DNA from: Sulfurospirillum sp. UBA2217
Lineage (GTDB): Bacteria; Campylobacterota; Campylobacteria; Campylobacterales; Sulfurospirillaceae
Direction of reading: 5' to 3'
DNA length: 64,000 nt
Assembly: GCA_002328495.1 (NCBI GenBank)
Contig: DCUJ01000007.1
Coordinates: 1-64,000, forward strand
Made by a program: the position numbers and the translations under genes. The notes under the pieces are model-generated. The model searched no databases and was not told the DNA's origin. It saw nothing but the letters and a program-made list of their open reading frames with translations. This document shows, in pieces, positions 43,793 to 52,705 of this stretch (positions are counted from its first letter, which is position 1; every line of letters begins with the position of its first letter).

Positions 43793-44887
43793 TTAACGTT
43801 TTTGTGCAATGAGTACATCTTCTATCATTTTAGAGATATCACCATCTAAGATGTTATTGACTTGTGAATACGCAATACCGCTTCGGTTGTCTTTGACTTG
43901 TTGATACGGGGCTAGGACGTAGGAGCGGATTTGATGTCCCCAACCAATTTCACTTTTTTCCACACCGTCTTTTTCCGCTTGCTGTTTTTCAAGCTCCAAC
44001 TCATACAAACGTGACTTCAACATTTTCATAGCCGAAGCTCTATTTTTGTGCTGAGAGCGGTCATTTTGACACTGCACCACAATGCCTGTTGGCATGTGCG
44101 TAATACGAATCGCACTGTCGGTTTTATTGACATGCTGTCCACCAGCTCCACCCGAACGATACGTATCGACTTTTAAGTCACGATCTTCAATCACGATGTC
44201 AATATCATCGTCCACCTCAGGCGAAACCATCACCGAACTAAACGACGTATGACGTTTGGCATTGGCATCAAAGGGGCTGATGCGCACAAGGCGGTGAATA
44301 CCATTTTCCACTTTCATGTACCCATACGCATTTTCACCACTGATGATAAAACTCACATCTTTAAGACCCGCTTCTTCACCTTCTTGATAGTCTAAAACTT
44401 CTACCTTAAAGCCACAACGCTCTGCCCAACGCAAATACATACGGTACAAGATACTCGCCCAATCTTGACTCTCCGTCCCCCCAGCACCTGGGTGAATGGA
44501 AACGATAGCGTTTTTAGTGTCATTTTCGCCACTGAGCATCATAGCGATTTCTAAATTGGTGATATGGTCTTCTAGGCGTCCAGCATCTTTATAAAGCTCC
44601 TCAATGGTCACTTCATCGTTTTCACTGTTCGCCATATCGTACAAATCGACCGCATCCACCACAACATTTTTGGCTTTGGTGTAACGATTAAGCAGTGAGT
44701 TAAGACCCGTTTTTTCTTTTTGCATCTCTGCTGCTTTTTTGGCATCGTTCCAAAATTCAGGGTCTTGTTCGATCGTCTCAATCTCACCTAAACGCTTAGA
44801 AATTTCTTCTGGCTTGATGATTTGAGCGATGTTATCCACTTTGGTTGTTAATTTTTTAAGTAACTCTGTGTATTCGTAACTGTCCAA
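43793..44887 (-). CDS. prfB: Peptide chain release factor 2
   Basis: Recognises UGA and UAA stops and releases the nascent chain. It is 364 aa: codon-recognition SPF (in VRISPFDANAK) and catalytic GGQ (in RSGGAGGQHVNK). It begins with TTG (44885-44887), with AAGGAAG upstream. The frame is continuous, so the programmed +1 frameshift found in many bacterial prfB genes is absent here. It is divergent from panC. Confidence 0.95.
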   Translation of the reverse strand: MDSYEYTELLKKLTTKVDNIAQIIKPEEISKRLGEIETIEQDPEFWNDAKKAAEMQKEKTGLNSLLNRYTKAKNVVVDAVDLYDMANSENDEVTIEELYKDAGRLEDHITNLEIAMMLSGENDTKNAIVSIHPGAGGTESQDWASILYRMYLRWAERCGFKVEVLDYQEGEEAGLKDVSFIISGENAYGYMKVENGIHRLVRISPFDANAKRHTSFSSVMVSPEVDDDIDIVIEDRDLKVDTYRSGGAGGQHVNKTDSAIRITHMPTGIVVQCQNDRSQHKNRASAMKMLKSRLYELELEKQQAEKDGVEKSEIGWGHQIRSYVLAPYQQVKDNRSGIAYSQVNNILDGDISKMIEDVLIAQKR

Positions 44888-44902
44888 CGCTCTTCCTTTT
44901 GC

Positions 44903-44908
44903 TATAAT
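44903..44908 (+). promoter_or_regulatory. Extended -10 box for panC
   Basis: TTTGCTATAAT, an extended -10, lies 52 nt before the panC ATG in the prfB/panC divergent gap. Confidence 0.55.
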
Positions 44909-44960
44909 ACGCTTTTTAAAAGTATCTATTTTACTCTAAATAAACTCTAAAGTGCCTAAA

Positions 44961-45782
44961 ATGAAAATAGTAAAAACCATTCCCGAACTCCAAAAGGCTA
45001 GAAAAGAGCTTCAAGGCTCCGTGGGATTTGTTCCCACTATGGGAGCCTTACACCATGGACACGTGAGCCTCATCCAAAAATCCTTGAATGAAAATGAACA
45101 CACCATCGTTTCCATTTTTGTCAATCCCACGCAATTTTTAGCCCATGAAGATTTGAGTAAGTACCCTAGAAAACCCGAAGCGGATATCAAAATTTGCGAA
45201 TTAGCAGGCATTGCCATTTTATTTATGCCAGATGTGGATACCATGTACTGCCCGTTAGAGCCAACCCTATTAGCACCCTCTTCTAAAGCCTACATCTTAG
45301 AGGGCTTCTCACGTCCAGGGCATTTTGATGGCGTCTTGCGTGTGGTTTTAAAACTCTTCAACCTTACCAAGCCTACACGCGCTTACTTTGGGAAAAAAGA
45401 TGCCCAACAACTCTACCTCATCCAAAATATGGTCAAAACGCTCTTTTTAGACCTTGAAATCATCCCGTGTGAAATTATCCGAGAAGATGATGGTTTAGCG
45501 CTTTCAAGTCGCAATGTTTATTTAAATCACGAACAGCGAAAGCAAGCCTTATTGCTCTCCAAATCCCTTAAAATTGCCACGCGTTGTGTGATGGCAGGAG
45601 GAAGAGACGTTGAGCCCATTAAAGCTGAAATGTTATCCACTCTCTCTTCTTTACATGTAGAATACGTGGAGATTTTAAATCGAGATTTTGATACACTATC
45701 TTCCATTGAAATTGGAAATTCCATCATTCTCGTCTGCGCTAAAGTAGGAACGACTCGTTTAATCGATAATTTATGGATATAA
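44961..45782 (+). CDS. panC: Pantothenate synthetase PanC
   Basis: Joins pantoate and beta-alanine with ATP to make pantothenate for coenzyme A. It is about 273 aa: FVPTMGALHHGHVSLI (HxGH nucleotidyl motif), IFVNPTQF, YFGKKDAQQL (KxD...), LALSSRNVYLN. I chose ATG 44961 (MKIVKTIPEL); a GTG at 44952 is in frame. A one-mismatch palindrome at 45651 is read LHV. rimO overlaps or abuts its end. Confidence 0.95.
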   Translation: MKIVKTIPELQKARKELQGSVGFVPTMGALHHGHVSLIQKSLNENEHTIVSIFVNPTQFLAHEDLSKYPRKPEADIKICELAGIAILFMPDVDTMYCPLEPTLLAPSSKAYILEGFSRPGHFDGVLRVVLKLFNLTKPTRAYFGKKDAQQLYLIQNMVKTLFLDLEIIPCEIIREDDGLALSSRNVYLNHEQRKQALLLSKSLKIATRCVMAGGRDVEPIKAEMLSTLSSLHVEYVEILNRDFDTLSSIEIGNSIILVCAKVGTTRLIDNLWI

Positions 45783-45790
45783 GGAATCCC

Positions 45791-47101
45791 TTGAAAAAAC
45801 TACATCTCGTCTCTTTAGGCTGTACTAAAAATCTCGTTGACAGTGAAGTCATGTTAGGCAAGCTCCAAGCCTATCAACTCTGCGATGACCCCACAACCGC
45901 CGATGTGCTTATCGTTAATACCTGTGGCTTTATCGGACCTGCGAAAGAAGAGAGTTTAAATACCATTTTCGCACTTCATGAAGCACGTAAAAAAGGTTCT
46001 GTTTTAGTCATGGCAGGCTGTTTGAGCGAGCGTTACAAAGAAGATTTGACGAAGGAACTTAAAGAAGTTGACCTCTTCACAGGGGTGGGTGATTATGACA
46101 AAATCGATGAAATCATCGCGTTACGCCAAAACCGTTTTACCCCATCTACCTATCTTTTAAATGACGAAGAACGTGTCATTACAGGCTCAAACGCACACGC
46201 GTATATCAAACTCTCCGAAGGCTGTAATCAAAGTTGTAGCTTTTGCGCCATACCTGGCTTTAAAGGCAAACTCCTCTCTCGAACCTTAGAGTCTTTAGTC
46301 AAAGAGGTCAAAGCACTTGTTCTTAAAGGCTTTTATGACTTTAGTTTTATCTCGCAAGATAGCAGTTCGTATTTACGTGATGTAGGGGAAAAAGAGGGAC
46401 TCATCAAACTCATTGATGCGGTTGAGGGCATTGAGGGGGTGAAGAGTGCGCGTATTTTGTATCTTTACCCAACCACCACATCCAACGCTTTGATTGAGCG
46501 CATTATTGCCTCACCGCTTTTTCATAACTACTTTGATATGCCTATCCAACACATCAGCGATAGTATGCTTAAACGTATGAAACGAGGGGCTGGGCGTGAA
46601 CGCATTACCGAACAACTAGCGATGATGCGCAAAGCACCCAATAGCTTTATTCGCACCAGTTTTATCGTAGGTCATCCTAAAGAGAGTGAAGCAGAGTTTG
46701 AAGAGCTTTTGACCTTTGCTAAAGCGTTTGATTTTGACCGTGTCAACATCTTTGCTTATTCGGATGAAGAAGATACCTCTGCCTATGAGATGGAAGAAAA
46801 AATTGACACAAAAACCATCAATAAACGTATCAAAAAACTGGATGATATCGTAAAAACAAAAACCCAAAAAAGCCTTGAAGCACAAGTCGGTAAAGAGGTG
46901 CTTATCCTCGTTGAAGGAGAGAGTAGCGAGCATGAATTTTTCATGGGAGCACGCGAGCTTCTTTGGGCACCCAATATTGATGGGGAAATCTTGGTGAATG
47001 AGTCGGATATTGAAGGTATTTGTGTGGGCGGGTGTTACCGTGCAAAAATAAGCGAATGTGCTGGAGATAAACTCATTGCCACCATTACCTCTGTTGCATG
47101 A
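45791..47101 (+). CDS. rimO: Ribosomal protein S12 methylthiotransferase RimO
   Basis: Radical-SAM enzyme that adds a methylthio group to Asp of ribosomal protein S12. It is about 436 aa: N-terminal UPF0004 Cys set (LGCTKN, NTCGFIG, AGCLSERY), radical SAM CNQSCSFCAIP, and a C-terminal TRAM domain. I chose the TTG at 45791 because AAGGA lies 7 nt upstream and MKKLHLVSLGC is the family N-terminus; an ATG at 45773 overlaps panC. ycaO, its accessory in E. coli, is at 24.3 kb. Confidence 0.94.
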   Translation: MKKLHLVSLGCTKNLVDSEVMLGKLQAYQLCDDPTTADVLIVNTCGFIGPAKEESLNTIFALHEARKKGSVLVMAGCLSERYKEDLTKELKEVDLFTGVGDYDKIDEIIALRQNRFTPSTYLLNDEERVITGSNAHAYIKLSEGCNQSCSFCAIPGFKGKLLSRTLESLVKEVKALVLKGFYDFSFISQDSSSYLRDVGEKEGLIKLIDAVEGIEGVKSARILYLYPTTTSNALIERIIASPLFHNYFDMPIQHISDSMLKRMKRGAGRERITEQLAMMRKAPNSFIRTSFIVGHPKESEAEFEELLTFAKAFDFDRVNIFAYSDEEDTSAYEMEEKIDTKTINKRIKKLDDIVKTKTQKSLEAQVGKEVLILVEGESSEHEFFMGARELLWAPNIDGEILVNESDIEGICVGGCYRAKISECAGDKLIATITSVA

Positions 47102-48080
47102 AGCAACGCTTGACACACTTCGCAACTCGTCCAACCTTTTAGCATTCTCAGGGGGAAGTGACTCTACTGCCCTCTTTTTTTTACTCCAAGAATACGGTAT
47201 TGCTTTTGACATCGCACTGGTAAATTATCAAACACGTGCGTTGAGTGATGCCGAAGAATCCTATGCCAAGGAGCTTGGGGCACGTTATGGGAAGAAGGTA
47301 TTTACCTTTACATGTAAGCTTGGAGATGAGAATTTTGAACACAAAGCACGCCTGGTGCGCTACACGTTTTTTGAGCAACTTATCCGTGAACATGGATACA
47401 CTACCCTTTTAACCGCACATCATCTCAACGATACCTTAGAATGGTTTTTAATGCAACTCTGCCGTGGCGCAGGTGTTGTTGAAATGGTGGGTATGCGTAC
47501 GTTTGAAGACAAAGAGGACTACACACTCATTCGCCCATTACTGCATCTTCCCAAATCAATGCTTTTAGAGTATCTTCACACAAAACAACATTCTTACTTC
47601 ATAGATGAAAGCAACGCGACTGACGCACACCTTCGTAACTATTTTCGCCATCATTTTGCTAACACTCTTTTGCAAAACTATGCTACAGGTATCGCAAAAA
47701 GTTTTCACTACTTGAGAGAAGATGCTAAACGTCTTTTACCCAACACCCACTTTCGCATACACGATCTTTTCGTATTTCCAAGGCAAGAAGATGATGTGAT
47801 GATGATTCGTCACATTGATAAAGTCCTTAAACGCCTCGGTCTTGTAATGTCACATGCACAACGCAATGAGATTTTACGCATTAAAGATGGTGTTGTGGGA
47901 GGTAAAATTGCGGTGTGTTTTGGAGCAGAGTTTGTTTTTATCGCACCTTTTACGCGTACGCCCATGCCAAAATCTTTTAAAGAGTCCTGTCGTCTTTACG
48001 CCATTCCCGCTAAAATCAGACCTTACATGTACGCGTTAAACATTTACCCTAGCGCGTTGCATTTAAATCGTAAACCTTAA
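47076..48080 (+). CDS. tilS: tRNA(Ile)-lysidine synthase TilS
   Basis: Converts C34 of tRNA-Ile(CAU) to lysidine using ATP. It is about 334 aa with the PP-loop LLAFSGGSDSTALF, then VNYQTRALSDAEESYA, LLTAHHLNDTLEW and RPLLHLPKSMLLEYL. The C-terminal domain seen in larger homologues is reduced. The start is uncertain: TTG 47076, with GGAG 9 nt upstream, is favoured; GTG 47058 and TTG 47094 are in frame. All overlap the end of rimO. A palindrome copy at 47308 is read in the TCK frame. Confidence 0.9.
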   Translation: MPPLPLLHEATLDTLRNSSNLLAFSGGSDSTALFFLLQEYGIAFDIALVNYQTRALSDAEESYAKELGARYGKKVFTFTCKLGDENFEHKARLVRYTFFEQLIREHGYTTLLTAHHLNDTLEWFLMQLCRGAGVVEMVGMRTFEDKEDYTLIRPLLHLPKSMLLEYLHTKQHSYFIDESNATDAHLRNYFRHHFANTLLQNYATGIAKSFHYLREDAKRLLPNTHFRIHDLFVFPRQEDDVMMIRHIDKVLKRLGLVMSHAQRNEILRIKDGVVGGKIAVCFGAEFVFIAPFTRTPMPKSFKESCRLYAIPAKIRPYMYALNIYPSALHLNRKP

Positions 48081-48600
48081 TTTTAAACGTCGAGGTAATG
48101 TTCTCTTTAGTATTTGATTCAAGATGAATGGGAAAATCAGCTTGAATGATATTGCTGTAGCGATTAAGCCCTTCTAAAAAAGTATAAAAATTGGTTGGTG
48201 TTTTGAGCGAAGAAGTGACATTAAGCTCATACTCCGTAAACTCCTTTTGAAAACCAGACTGTGAAATTTCACTTAAATGCACATCGCTAAAAAAGGTACG
48301 TGCATAGTTTAAAAACTCTTCTTGTAAAAAAGTATGCTTAAAGGCTTTGATGCTGTAGGCATTGTCAGATTTGAGTTTTGACAATTCAGATTCACGCTCC
48401 AAATAGAGATTTTCAACCCGTGTTTTATGGACTAAAACTCGTTTATGCTCTGCTTTTAAGAGACGGTGTTCTTTGACGCTAGGAATCACCAACGTAAAAA
48501 TAAGACCAAACGTGATGATAATAAATGCCATCAAAAATATCAACAATTTCATCAAATCAATTTTTTCAAGACTGCGGTCAATGTTATTCACGAATGCCAT
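48049..48600 (-). CDS. PilO-like inner membrane protein
   Basis: A 183-aa protein with a short cytoplasmic start, one membrane helix (about 18-40), a coiled coil (about 45-80) and a small ferredoxin-like C-terminal domain. This is the PilO/GspM topology. It is third in a pilM-N-O-like set and its ATG overlaps the previous gene by 17 bp. It is convergent with tilS and overlaps it by 32 bp. The homology call rests on topology and gene order. Confidence 0.65.
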   Translation of the reverse strand: MAFVNNIDRSLEKIDLMKLLIFLMAFIIITFGLIFTLVIPSVKEHRLLKAEHKRVLVHKTRVENLYLERESELSKLKSDNAYSIKAFKHTFLQEEFLNYARTFFSDVHLSEISQSGFQKEFTEYELNVTSSLKTPTNFYTFLEGLNRYSNIIQADFPIHLESNTKENITSTFKIKVYDLNATR

Positions 48601-49105
48601 CCCCTGAGATAATCTTGTTGATGCTCACAAAGTTATACCAGCCTTTAGGTGTCAGATAAAACGTGGTTTGGCTGGTATGAAAAATAGATTTTAACGGTGC
48701 GGCTAAGAGAAAATTGAAGGTATCTTGAGTAGGCGTTACCCCATAAATAATCAAAGCATTACGCTCCATTTGTACTTTTTGAAGAGTGATTTGATCGGGG
48801 ACAAGGTCAAAAAGATTTTTTAAACTCTCTTTTAAGAGGGTGTTATTGGAAGCTATCTCTTCTGCCAATGCTTTTTGACGTAAAATAATTCCAATAGTTT
48901 CATCATCCTCATCAATTTTTAACTCAAGGGCTTCTCTTTGCTCAGTTAAGGTGATGATACCTTCTTTAAATGACTGACTCTCTATCGCAATATAGCCATC
49001 AAAAACCATAATAAAAGTCACCATCAATGCAATAAATAAAATCCACAGCTTACTAAAAAGTGAAAAAAAGTGTTTTTTACGGGGTGCTATGAAGCTGAGT
49101 TTCAT
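48584..49105 (-). CDS. PilN-like inner membrane protein
   Basis: A 173-aa protein: cytoplasmic N-terminus, one membrane helix (about 20-42), a coiled coil (about 50-90) and a compact periplasmic domain containing LVPDQITLQKVQMERNALIIYG, a PilN/Fimbrial-assembly landmark. It is expected to link the cytoplasmic PilM-like protein to PilO. It overlaps both neighbours. Confidence 0.75.
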   Translation of the reverse strand: MKLSFIAPRKKHFFSLFSKLWILFIALMVTFIMVFDGYIAIESQSFKEGIITLTEQREALELKIDEDDETIGIILRQKALAEEIASNNTLLKESLKNLFDLVPDQITLQKVQMERNALIIYGVTPTQDTFNFLLAAPLKSIFHTSQTTFYLTPKGWYNFVSINKIISGDGIRE

Positions 49106-50157
49106 CCAAACACCTCTTTAATCGCTAAATCGCACATCCGATCACTAATATCCACTTTATGAATTTCCACATCCATCATGAAATCATCTTCAAGCTGTCG
49201 AATCACGTCAGAACCAATTTCATACCCATCAAAAATAATAATTTCTTCAATAAAAGCACTCTCATAAGAAGGATTGTGATAATACTCTTCAAGCGAAGAT
49301 TTAAGGTATTTGTAGATTAAAAGGTCTCGCCCATAGAGCTCTAAACTCGTATCTTCTTGGCGCACGGTATCAAACCCTTTAAAATGACCCAAGGTTTTAG
49401 ACGTATCAACATCTGAAAAAGAGTCAACCGAACTCATCTCATCCAAATCACCAAGTTCACCCAAATCACTCAAATCATCATCATCGTCGTACGCATCACT
49501 AAGCACTGTAATATCACCCAATGCTGTAATGCCTTCTTCTTTCTCTTCACTTTCCCAATCATTGATTTCAGAATTATTGGCAAATATGGCATCGCTCTGG
49601 GTTTTAAAGAAAGCTCCAAAATGCAATTTTTTCTCTTGCATGATGGCAACACAAAAATTATCTTGCGAATTGAGCAAATAACACGTGGGTTTGTTTTTAA
49701 GCTTTTGAGAAACAACAAAATCATTGAGTATCACAAAAGGAGAAAAAATGAGATCTAGCCCTGTTTCGGAAAAAAGATTTTTAGCCCATTTAATTTCAAT
49801 GTACGAAGCATAAGCACTCCACTGTTTACCCACAGGAACACTAAAGACATTGTCCATATCTACATTGTGCTTGCTAAAAGCGCTTTTGCCTACTCCTTCG
49901 ATTGCGCCCTGCCCCATAGCCCCTAAAAAAAATGCAATGTAAACAAAAGCGTATTCGTCTTGTAAGGCAATCAAATAGTTCTCCACACTACTTTCCAGTG
50001 TCTCTGAAGACTGAGTATGGGTAAATGTTTTCGTAAATGTTTTTTTAATCACACCATCTTTGAGCACTTTAGCACGCAAGATAGATTCAGATTCATTGAG
50101 AATAACAGCCACAAAAAGGTTTTGAAACTTTTTTTGAATACCTGTTCTAAGACTCAT
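49102..50157 (-). CDS. PilM-like protein with an acidic insertion
   Basis: A 351-aa cytoplasmic protein of possible actin-like (PilM/GspL) fold. The N- and C-terminal parts carry alternating strands; a low-complexity acidic stretch at about 215-255 (DDDDDLSDLGELGDLDEM) splits the domain. First gene of the PilM-N-O-like set; the next gene overlaps by 4 bp. Such a set supports type IV pilus, type II secretion or DNA-uptake machinery; in this phylum a transformation system is plausible. No secretin or ATPase gene is in the window. Confidence 0.65.
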   Translation of the reverse strand: MSLRTGIQKKFQNLFVAVILNESESILRAKVLKDGVIKKTFTKTFTHTQSSETLESSVENYLIALQDEYAFVYIAFFLGAMGQGAIEGVGKSAFSKHNVDMDNVFSVPVGKQWSAYASYIEIKWAKNLFSETGLDLIFSPFVILNDFVVSQKLKNKPTCYLLNSQDNFCVAIMQEKKLHFGAFFKTQSDAIFANNSEINDWESEEKEEGITALGDITVLSDAYDDDDDLSDLGELGDLDEMSSVDSFSDVDTSKTLGHFKGFDTVRQEDTSLELYGRDLLIYKYLKSSLEEYYHNPSYESAFIEEIIIFDGYEIGSDVIRQLEDDFMMDVEIHKVDISDRMCDLAIKEVFG

Positions 50158-50267
50158 AAAACGTTCTCTTTGCTCACGTGGTTCTCTTATGTTGATTTTG
50201 TTCTAATAGTGTAAACTAATCTTGCTTAATCTTTGTGAAAAAAGAAGCAAAAAGAGTACCACCCATG

Positions 50268-50912
50268 CTATATCGGCTCGTGTGCGTGTTCCAATAACTT
50301 TTTTCTCACCAAAGCAATCGCTTCATCGGCATTCATCTCATGCACGTAAAAAGGGGTTCCAAAGTAAAAATTCAAGGTACTAAAAGGCTTAGGCACACAA
50401 AACGCATCCCAACTCTTCATTGTCCAAAATGAAGAAGGTCTACAATTCATCGCAATAATCGGTGCTTTTGTCAGCATCGCAATGCTTACCAAACCATGCG
50501 CCACACTGTGCCTTGGACCTCGTGGTCCATCGGGAGTAATACCGATATCACGTCCGTTTTGCAAAGATTTCAGGGCTGCTCTAAAGACTTCGCGACCCCC
50601 CTTGGAGGAACTCCCTCGAAGCACACCACCCCCTTGCAAGGTAATAAAACGCGCTGCCATTTCACCATCAAAATGACGGCTGATGATGGCATCAATATTC
50701 TTTCGTTTGGTGTAATGAAGATAGGCCAAAGGCAACATCAAAAGCTCCCCGTGCCACATAGCGTAAATGCTAGGTGTGCTAGAACCATTTTCATACATAT
50801 GAAATTTTTTCTTACATGTAAAGTACAAAAGTCGTGTAAAGATGATTAAAATAGGAGGCAAAATCCATGCCAGCGCCGTGCGACGATTGGCTTTAGATAA
50901 CACTATCGCCAT
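50268..50912 (-). CDS. DUF374/lysophospholipid acyltransferase-family protein
   Basis: About 214 aa. One membrane segment (ALAWILPPILIIFTRLLYF) is followed by an acyltransferase fold: MWHGELLMLPLAYLH with the His/Glu pair, ISRHFDGEMAARFI, RGSSSKGG and ITPDGPRGPRHSV (DUF374 hallmark). It probably acylates a lipid A or phospholipid precursor. I chose ATG 50912, whose start overlaps the miaB end by 20 bp; the longer frame lies inside miaB. A palindrome copy at 50812 is read in the TCK frame. Confidence 0.87.
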   Translation of the reverse strand: MAIVLSKANRRTALAWILPPILIIFTRLLYFTCKKKFHMYENGSSTPSIYAMWHGELLMLPLAYLHYTKRKNIDAIISRHFDGEMAARFITLQGGGVLRGSSSKGGREVFRAALKSLQNGRDIGITPDGPRGPRHSVAHGLVSIAMLTKAPIIAMNCRPSSFWTMKSWDAFCVPKPFSTLNFYFGTPFYVHEMNADEAIALVRKKLLEHAHEPI

Positions 50913-52206
50913 ACAAGCAGAGTCGTTTTGGATTGGTGATTTTAATGTTAATGGTTTGCCCAAGCCAAGACTCATCGCCTGTGATTTGCACCAAGGCATT
51001 ATTGTCCGTGCGCCCCGCCAAAAAACCATTGTTGCGTAGTTCATCGATATACACAGCGTACACTTTATCACGCCTGCTTTGAGCAATAACATCTAAGATA
51101 TCATCTTGCATGCTTTGCAAACGATCCAGACGCAATGAGCCAATAGTGGCATCGATTTGATCATCAAACTCAGCTGCTTTGGTCAAGGGTCTTGGTGAGT
51201 ATTTAAACGCAAAAATTTGTTCAAATTGAACCTGACGCATCACATCCAAAGTCTCTTCAAAGTCTGCCTCACTTTCTCCAGGAAAGGCGACAATAATGTC
51301 GGTGCTGATGGAAACATCTGGTATCATCGCACGTAATTTCAAGGCACGATTTAAAAACCACTCTTTCGTGTATCCTCGTTTCATGCGCTCCAAGACAGCG
51401 CTTGAGCCACTTTGCAAAGGCATATGCATAGACTTACACACTTTTGGATTGTTCGCAAAGGTTTCTAAAAATTTATCATCCATGTGTAAAGGATGCGGTG
51501 ACGTAAAACGAATGCGTTCCACCTCAGGAATCTCACCAATGGCATTCAATAAATCCGAAAAATCGATCTTTTGCTCACGCATACCACTAAAGCGCTTGCC
51601 ATAACTGTTGACATTTTGCCCCAATAAAAAAATCTCTTTGGCACCATTTTTTGCTGCTTTTCGTGCTTCTTGAATGATGAGTTCAGGAGGAATGGAAATC
51701 TCTTCACCACGGGTGTGAGGTACGATGCAATAGGTGCATTTTTTATCGCATCCAATAGAGATATTGACATATGCTTTGTATAGACTGTTACGGTACTCAC
51801 CAAACGTATACGCACTCTCATCATGGTCAATATCAACACTTAAAAAACGCTCAGTCTTTACTGCTTCTGAAATTTTAGAGACATTGCGAGCACCCAGAAC
51901 AAAACTAACATACGGTGCTCGTCTGAAAATTTCTTTACCCAGATGGCTTGCCGTACAGCCACATACGCCGATTTTTGCTCCCTCTTTTTTATGGAGGTTG
52001 TGTTTTCCAATTTCAGAAAAAAGTTTACTCACGGGTTTTTCACGCACACTACACGTGTTGACTAAAATAAGATCGGCTTCGTGAAGATTCTCTGTGAGGG
52101 TGTAGTTGTCTTTTGTGTTAAGTTCAGCGATAATGTGCTCTGAGTCGCGCACATTCATAGCGCAACCCAGTGTTTCAATATAGAGTTTTTTCGAAGTATC
52201 TGACAA
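50893..52206 (-). CDS. miaB: tRNA-2-methylthio-N6-dimethylallyladenosine synthase MiaB
   Basis: Radical-SAM methylthiotransferase acting on A37 of tRNAs. It is 437 aa: N-terminal Cys set (TLGCAMN, NTCSVREK, GCTASHLG), radical SAM CDKKCTYCIVPHTRGEE, GQNVNSYG, and a C-terminal TRAM domain (RTDNNALVQITG). It follows the HP0268-like gene by 9 nt, the order found in Helicobacter. Confidence 0.96.
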   Translation of the reverse strand: MSDTSKKLYIETLGCAMNVRDSEHIIAELNTKDNYTLTENLHEADLILVNTCSVREKPVSKLFSEIGKHNLHKKEGAKIGVCGCTASHLGKEIFRRAPYVSFVLGARNVSKISEAVKTERFLSVDIDHDESAYTFGEYRNSLYKAYVNISIGCDKKCTYCIVPHTRGEEISIPPELIIQEARKAAKNGAKEIFLLGQNVNSYGKRFSGMREQKIDFSDLLNAIGEIPEVERIRFTSPHPLHMDDKFLETFANNPKVCKSMHMPLQSGSSAVLERMKRGYTKEWFLNRALKLRAMIPDVSISTDIIVAFPGESEADFEETLDVMRQVQFEQIFAFKYSPRPLTKAAEFDDQIDATIGSLRLDRLQSMQDDILDVIAQSRRDKVYAVYIDELRNNGFLAGRTDNNALVQITGDESWLGQTINIKITNPKRLCLYGDSVI

Positions 52207-52215
52207 TTTGAGACC

Positions 52216-52458
52216 TTAAAGGATATGCACTTCGTACATGTAATCCCCTTCACCAAGACCGTACTTAATATCACGTAAATAGACGCTAAAGCCTTTAGCT
52301 TCGAAGTGTTCGACAAGGCTTACAAGGTCTTTATGAGAATTTTCTTTATCAAAATAAAAAATCTTCTGTCCCTCTTTTTCAATAATCTCAGTGACTTTAT
52401 CCAATGTAATTGCTTTTGGTTTTCCATTAATTTCATTGCGTGCTAATTTAATTTCCAT
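52216..52458 (-). CDS. HP0268-like small protein
   Basis: About 80 aa: MEIKLARNEINGKPKAI, then FYFDKENSHKDLVSLVEHF and DYMYEVHIL. It matches the Helicobacter HP0268 pattern (Asn-Ala/Ser-His-Lys-Asp, LYELHI end), reported as a nuclease. I chose ATG 52458; an ATG at 52479 is in frame. It lies directly upstream of miaB as in Helicobacter. Confidence 0.82.
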   Translation of the reverse strand: MEIKLARNEINGKPKAITLDKVTEIIEKEGQKIFYFDKENSHKDLVSLVEHFEAKGFSVYLRDIKYGLGEGDYMYEVHIL

Positions 52459-52597
52459 GACCGTATCCTCTTTTGCCAAAATTACCCAAGTCTGCGCTTA
52501 GACATAGATAGTTCGCGGATTATACTTTATTTTCGATAAATTCCTCTTTAAAAGCAAATTTTTTTGTCACATAAAGTTAAATAAAAGAAGATTTTGC

Positions 52598-52603
52598 TAT
52601 ACT
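52598..52603 (+). promoter_or_regulatory. Extended -10 box for nusA
   Basis: TTTGCTATACT, an extended -10, lies about 100 nt before the nusA ATG. The 247-bp gap (52459-52705) shows nothing else. Confidence 0.5.
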
Positions 52604-52705
52604 TCGTCTCTTCGCTTCGCAATCGTTACCCAATTCCCCTTGACGTTTTACCATTGCGACTCCCGCCTTTTGCAAACACATTGAGGAACACTATTAAGGA
52701 AATTT

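Noticed and set aside
43793..44887. Programmed frameshift in prfB
   Set aside because: The reading frame is continuous from the TTG start through the GGQ domain, so no frameshift is needed.
46616..47212. 198-codon open frame opposite rimO
   Set aside because: Antisense to the radical-SAM enzyme, with no ribosome binding site or family motif.
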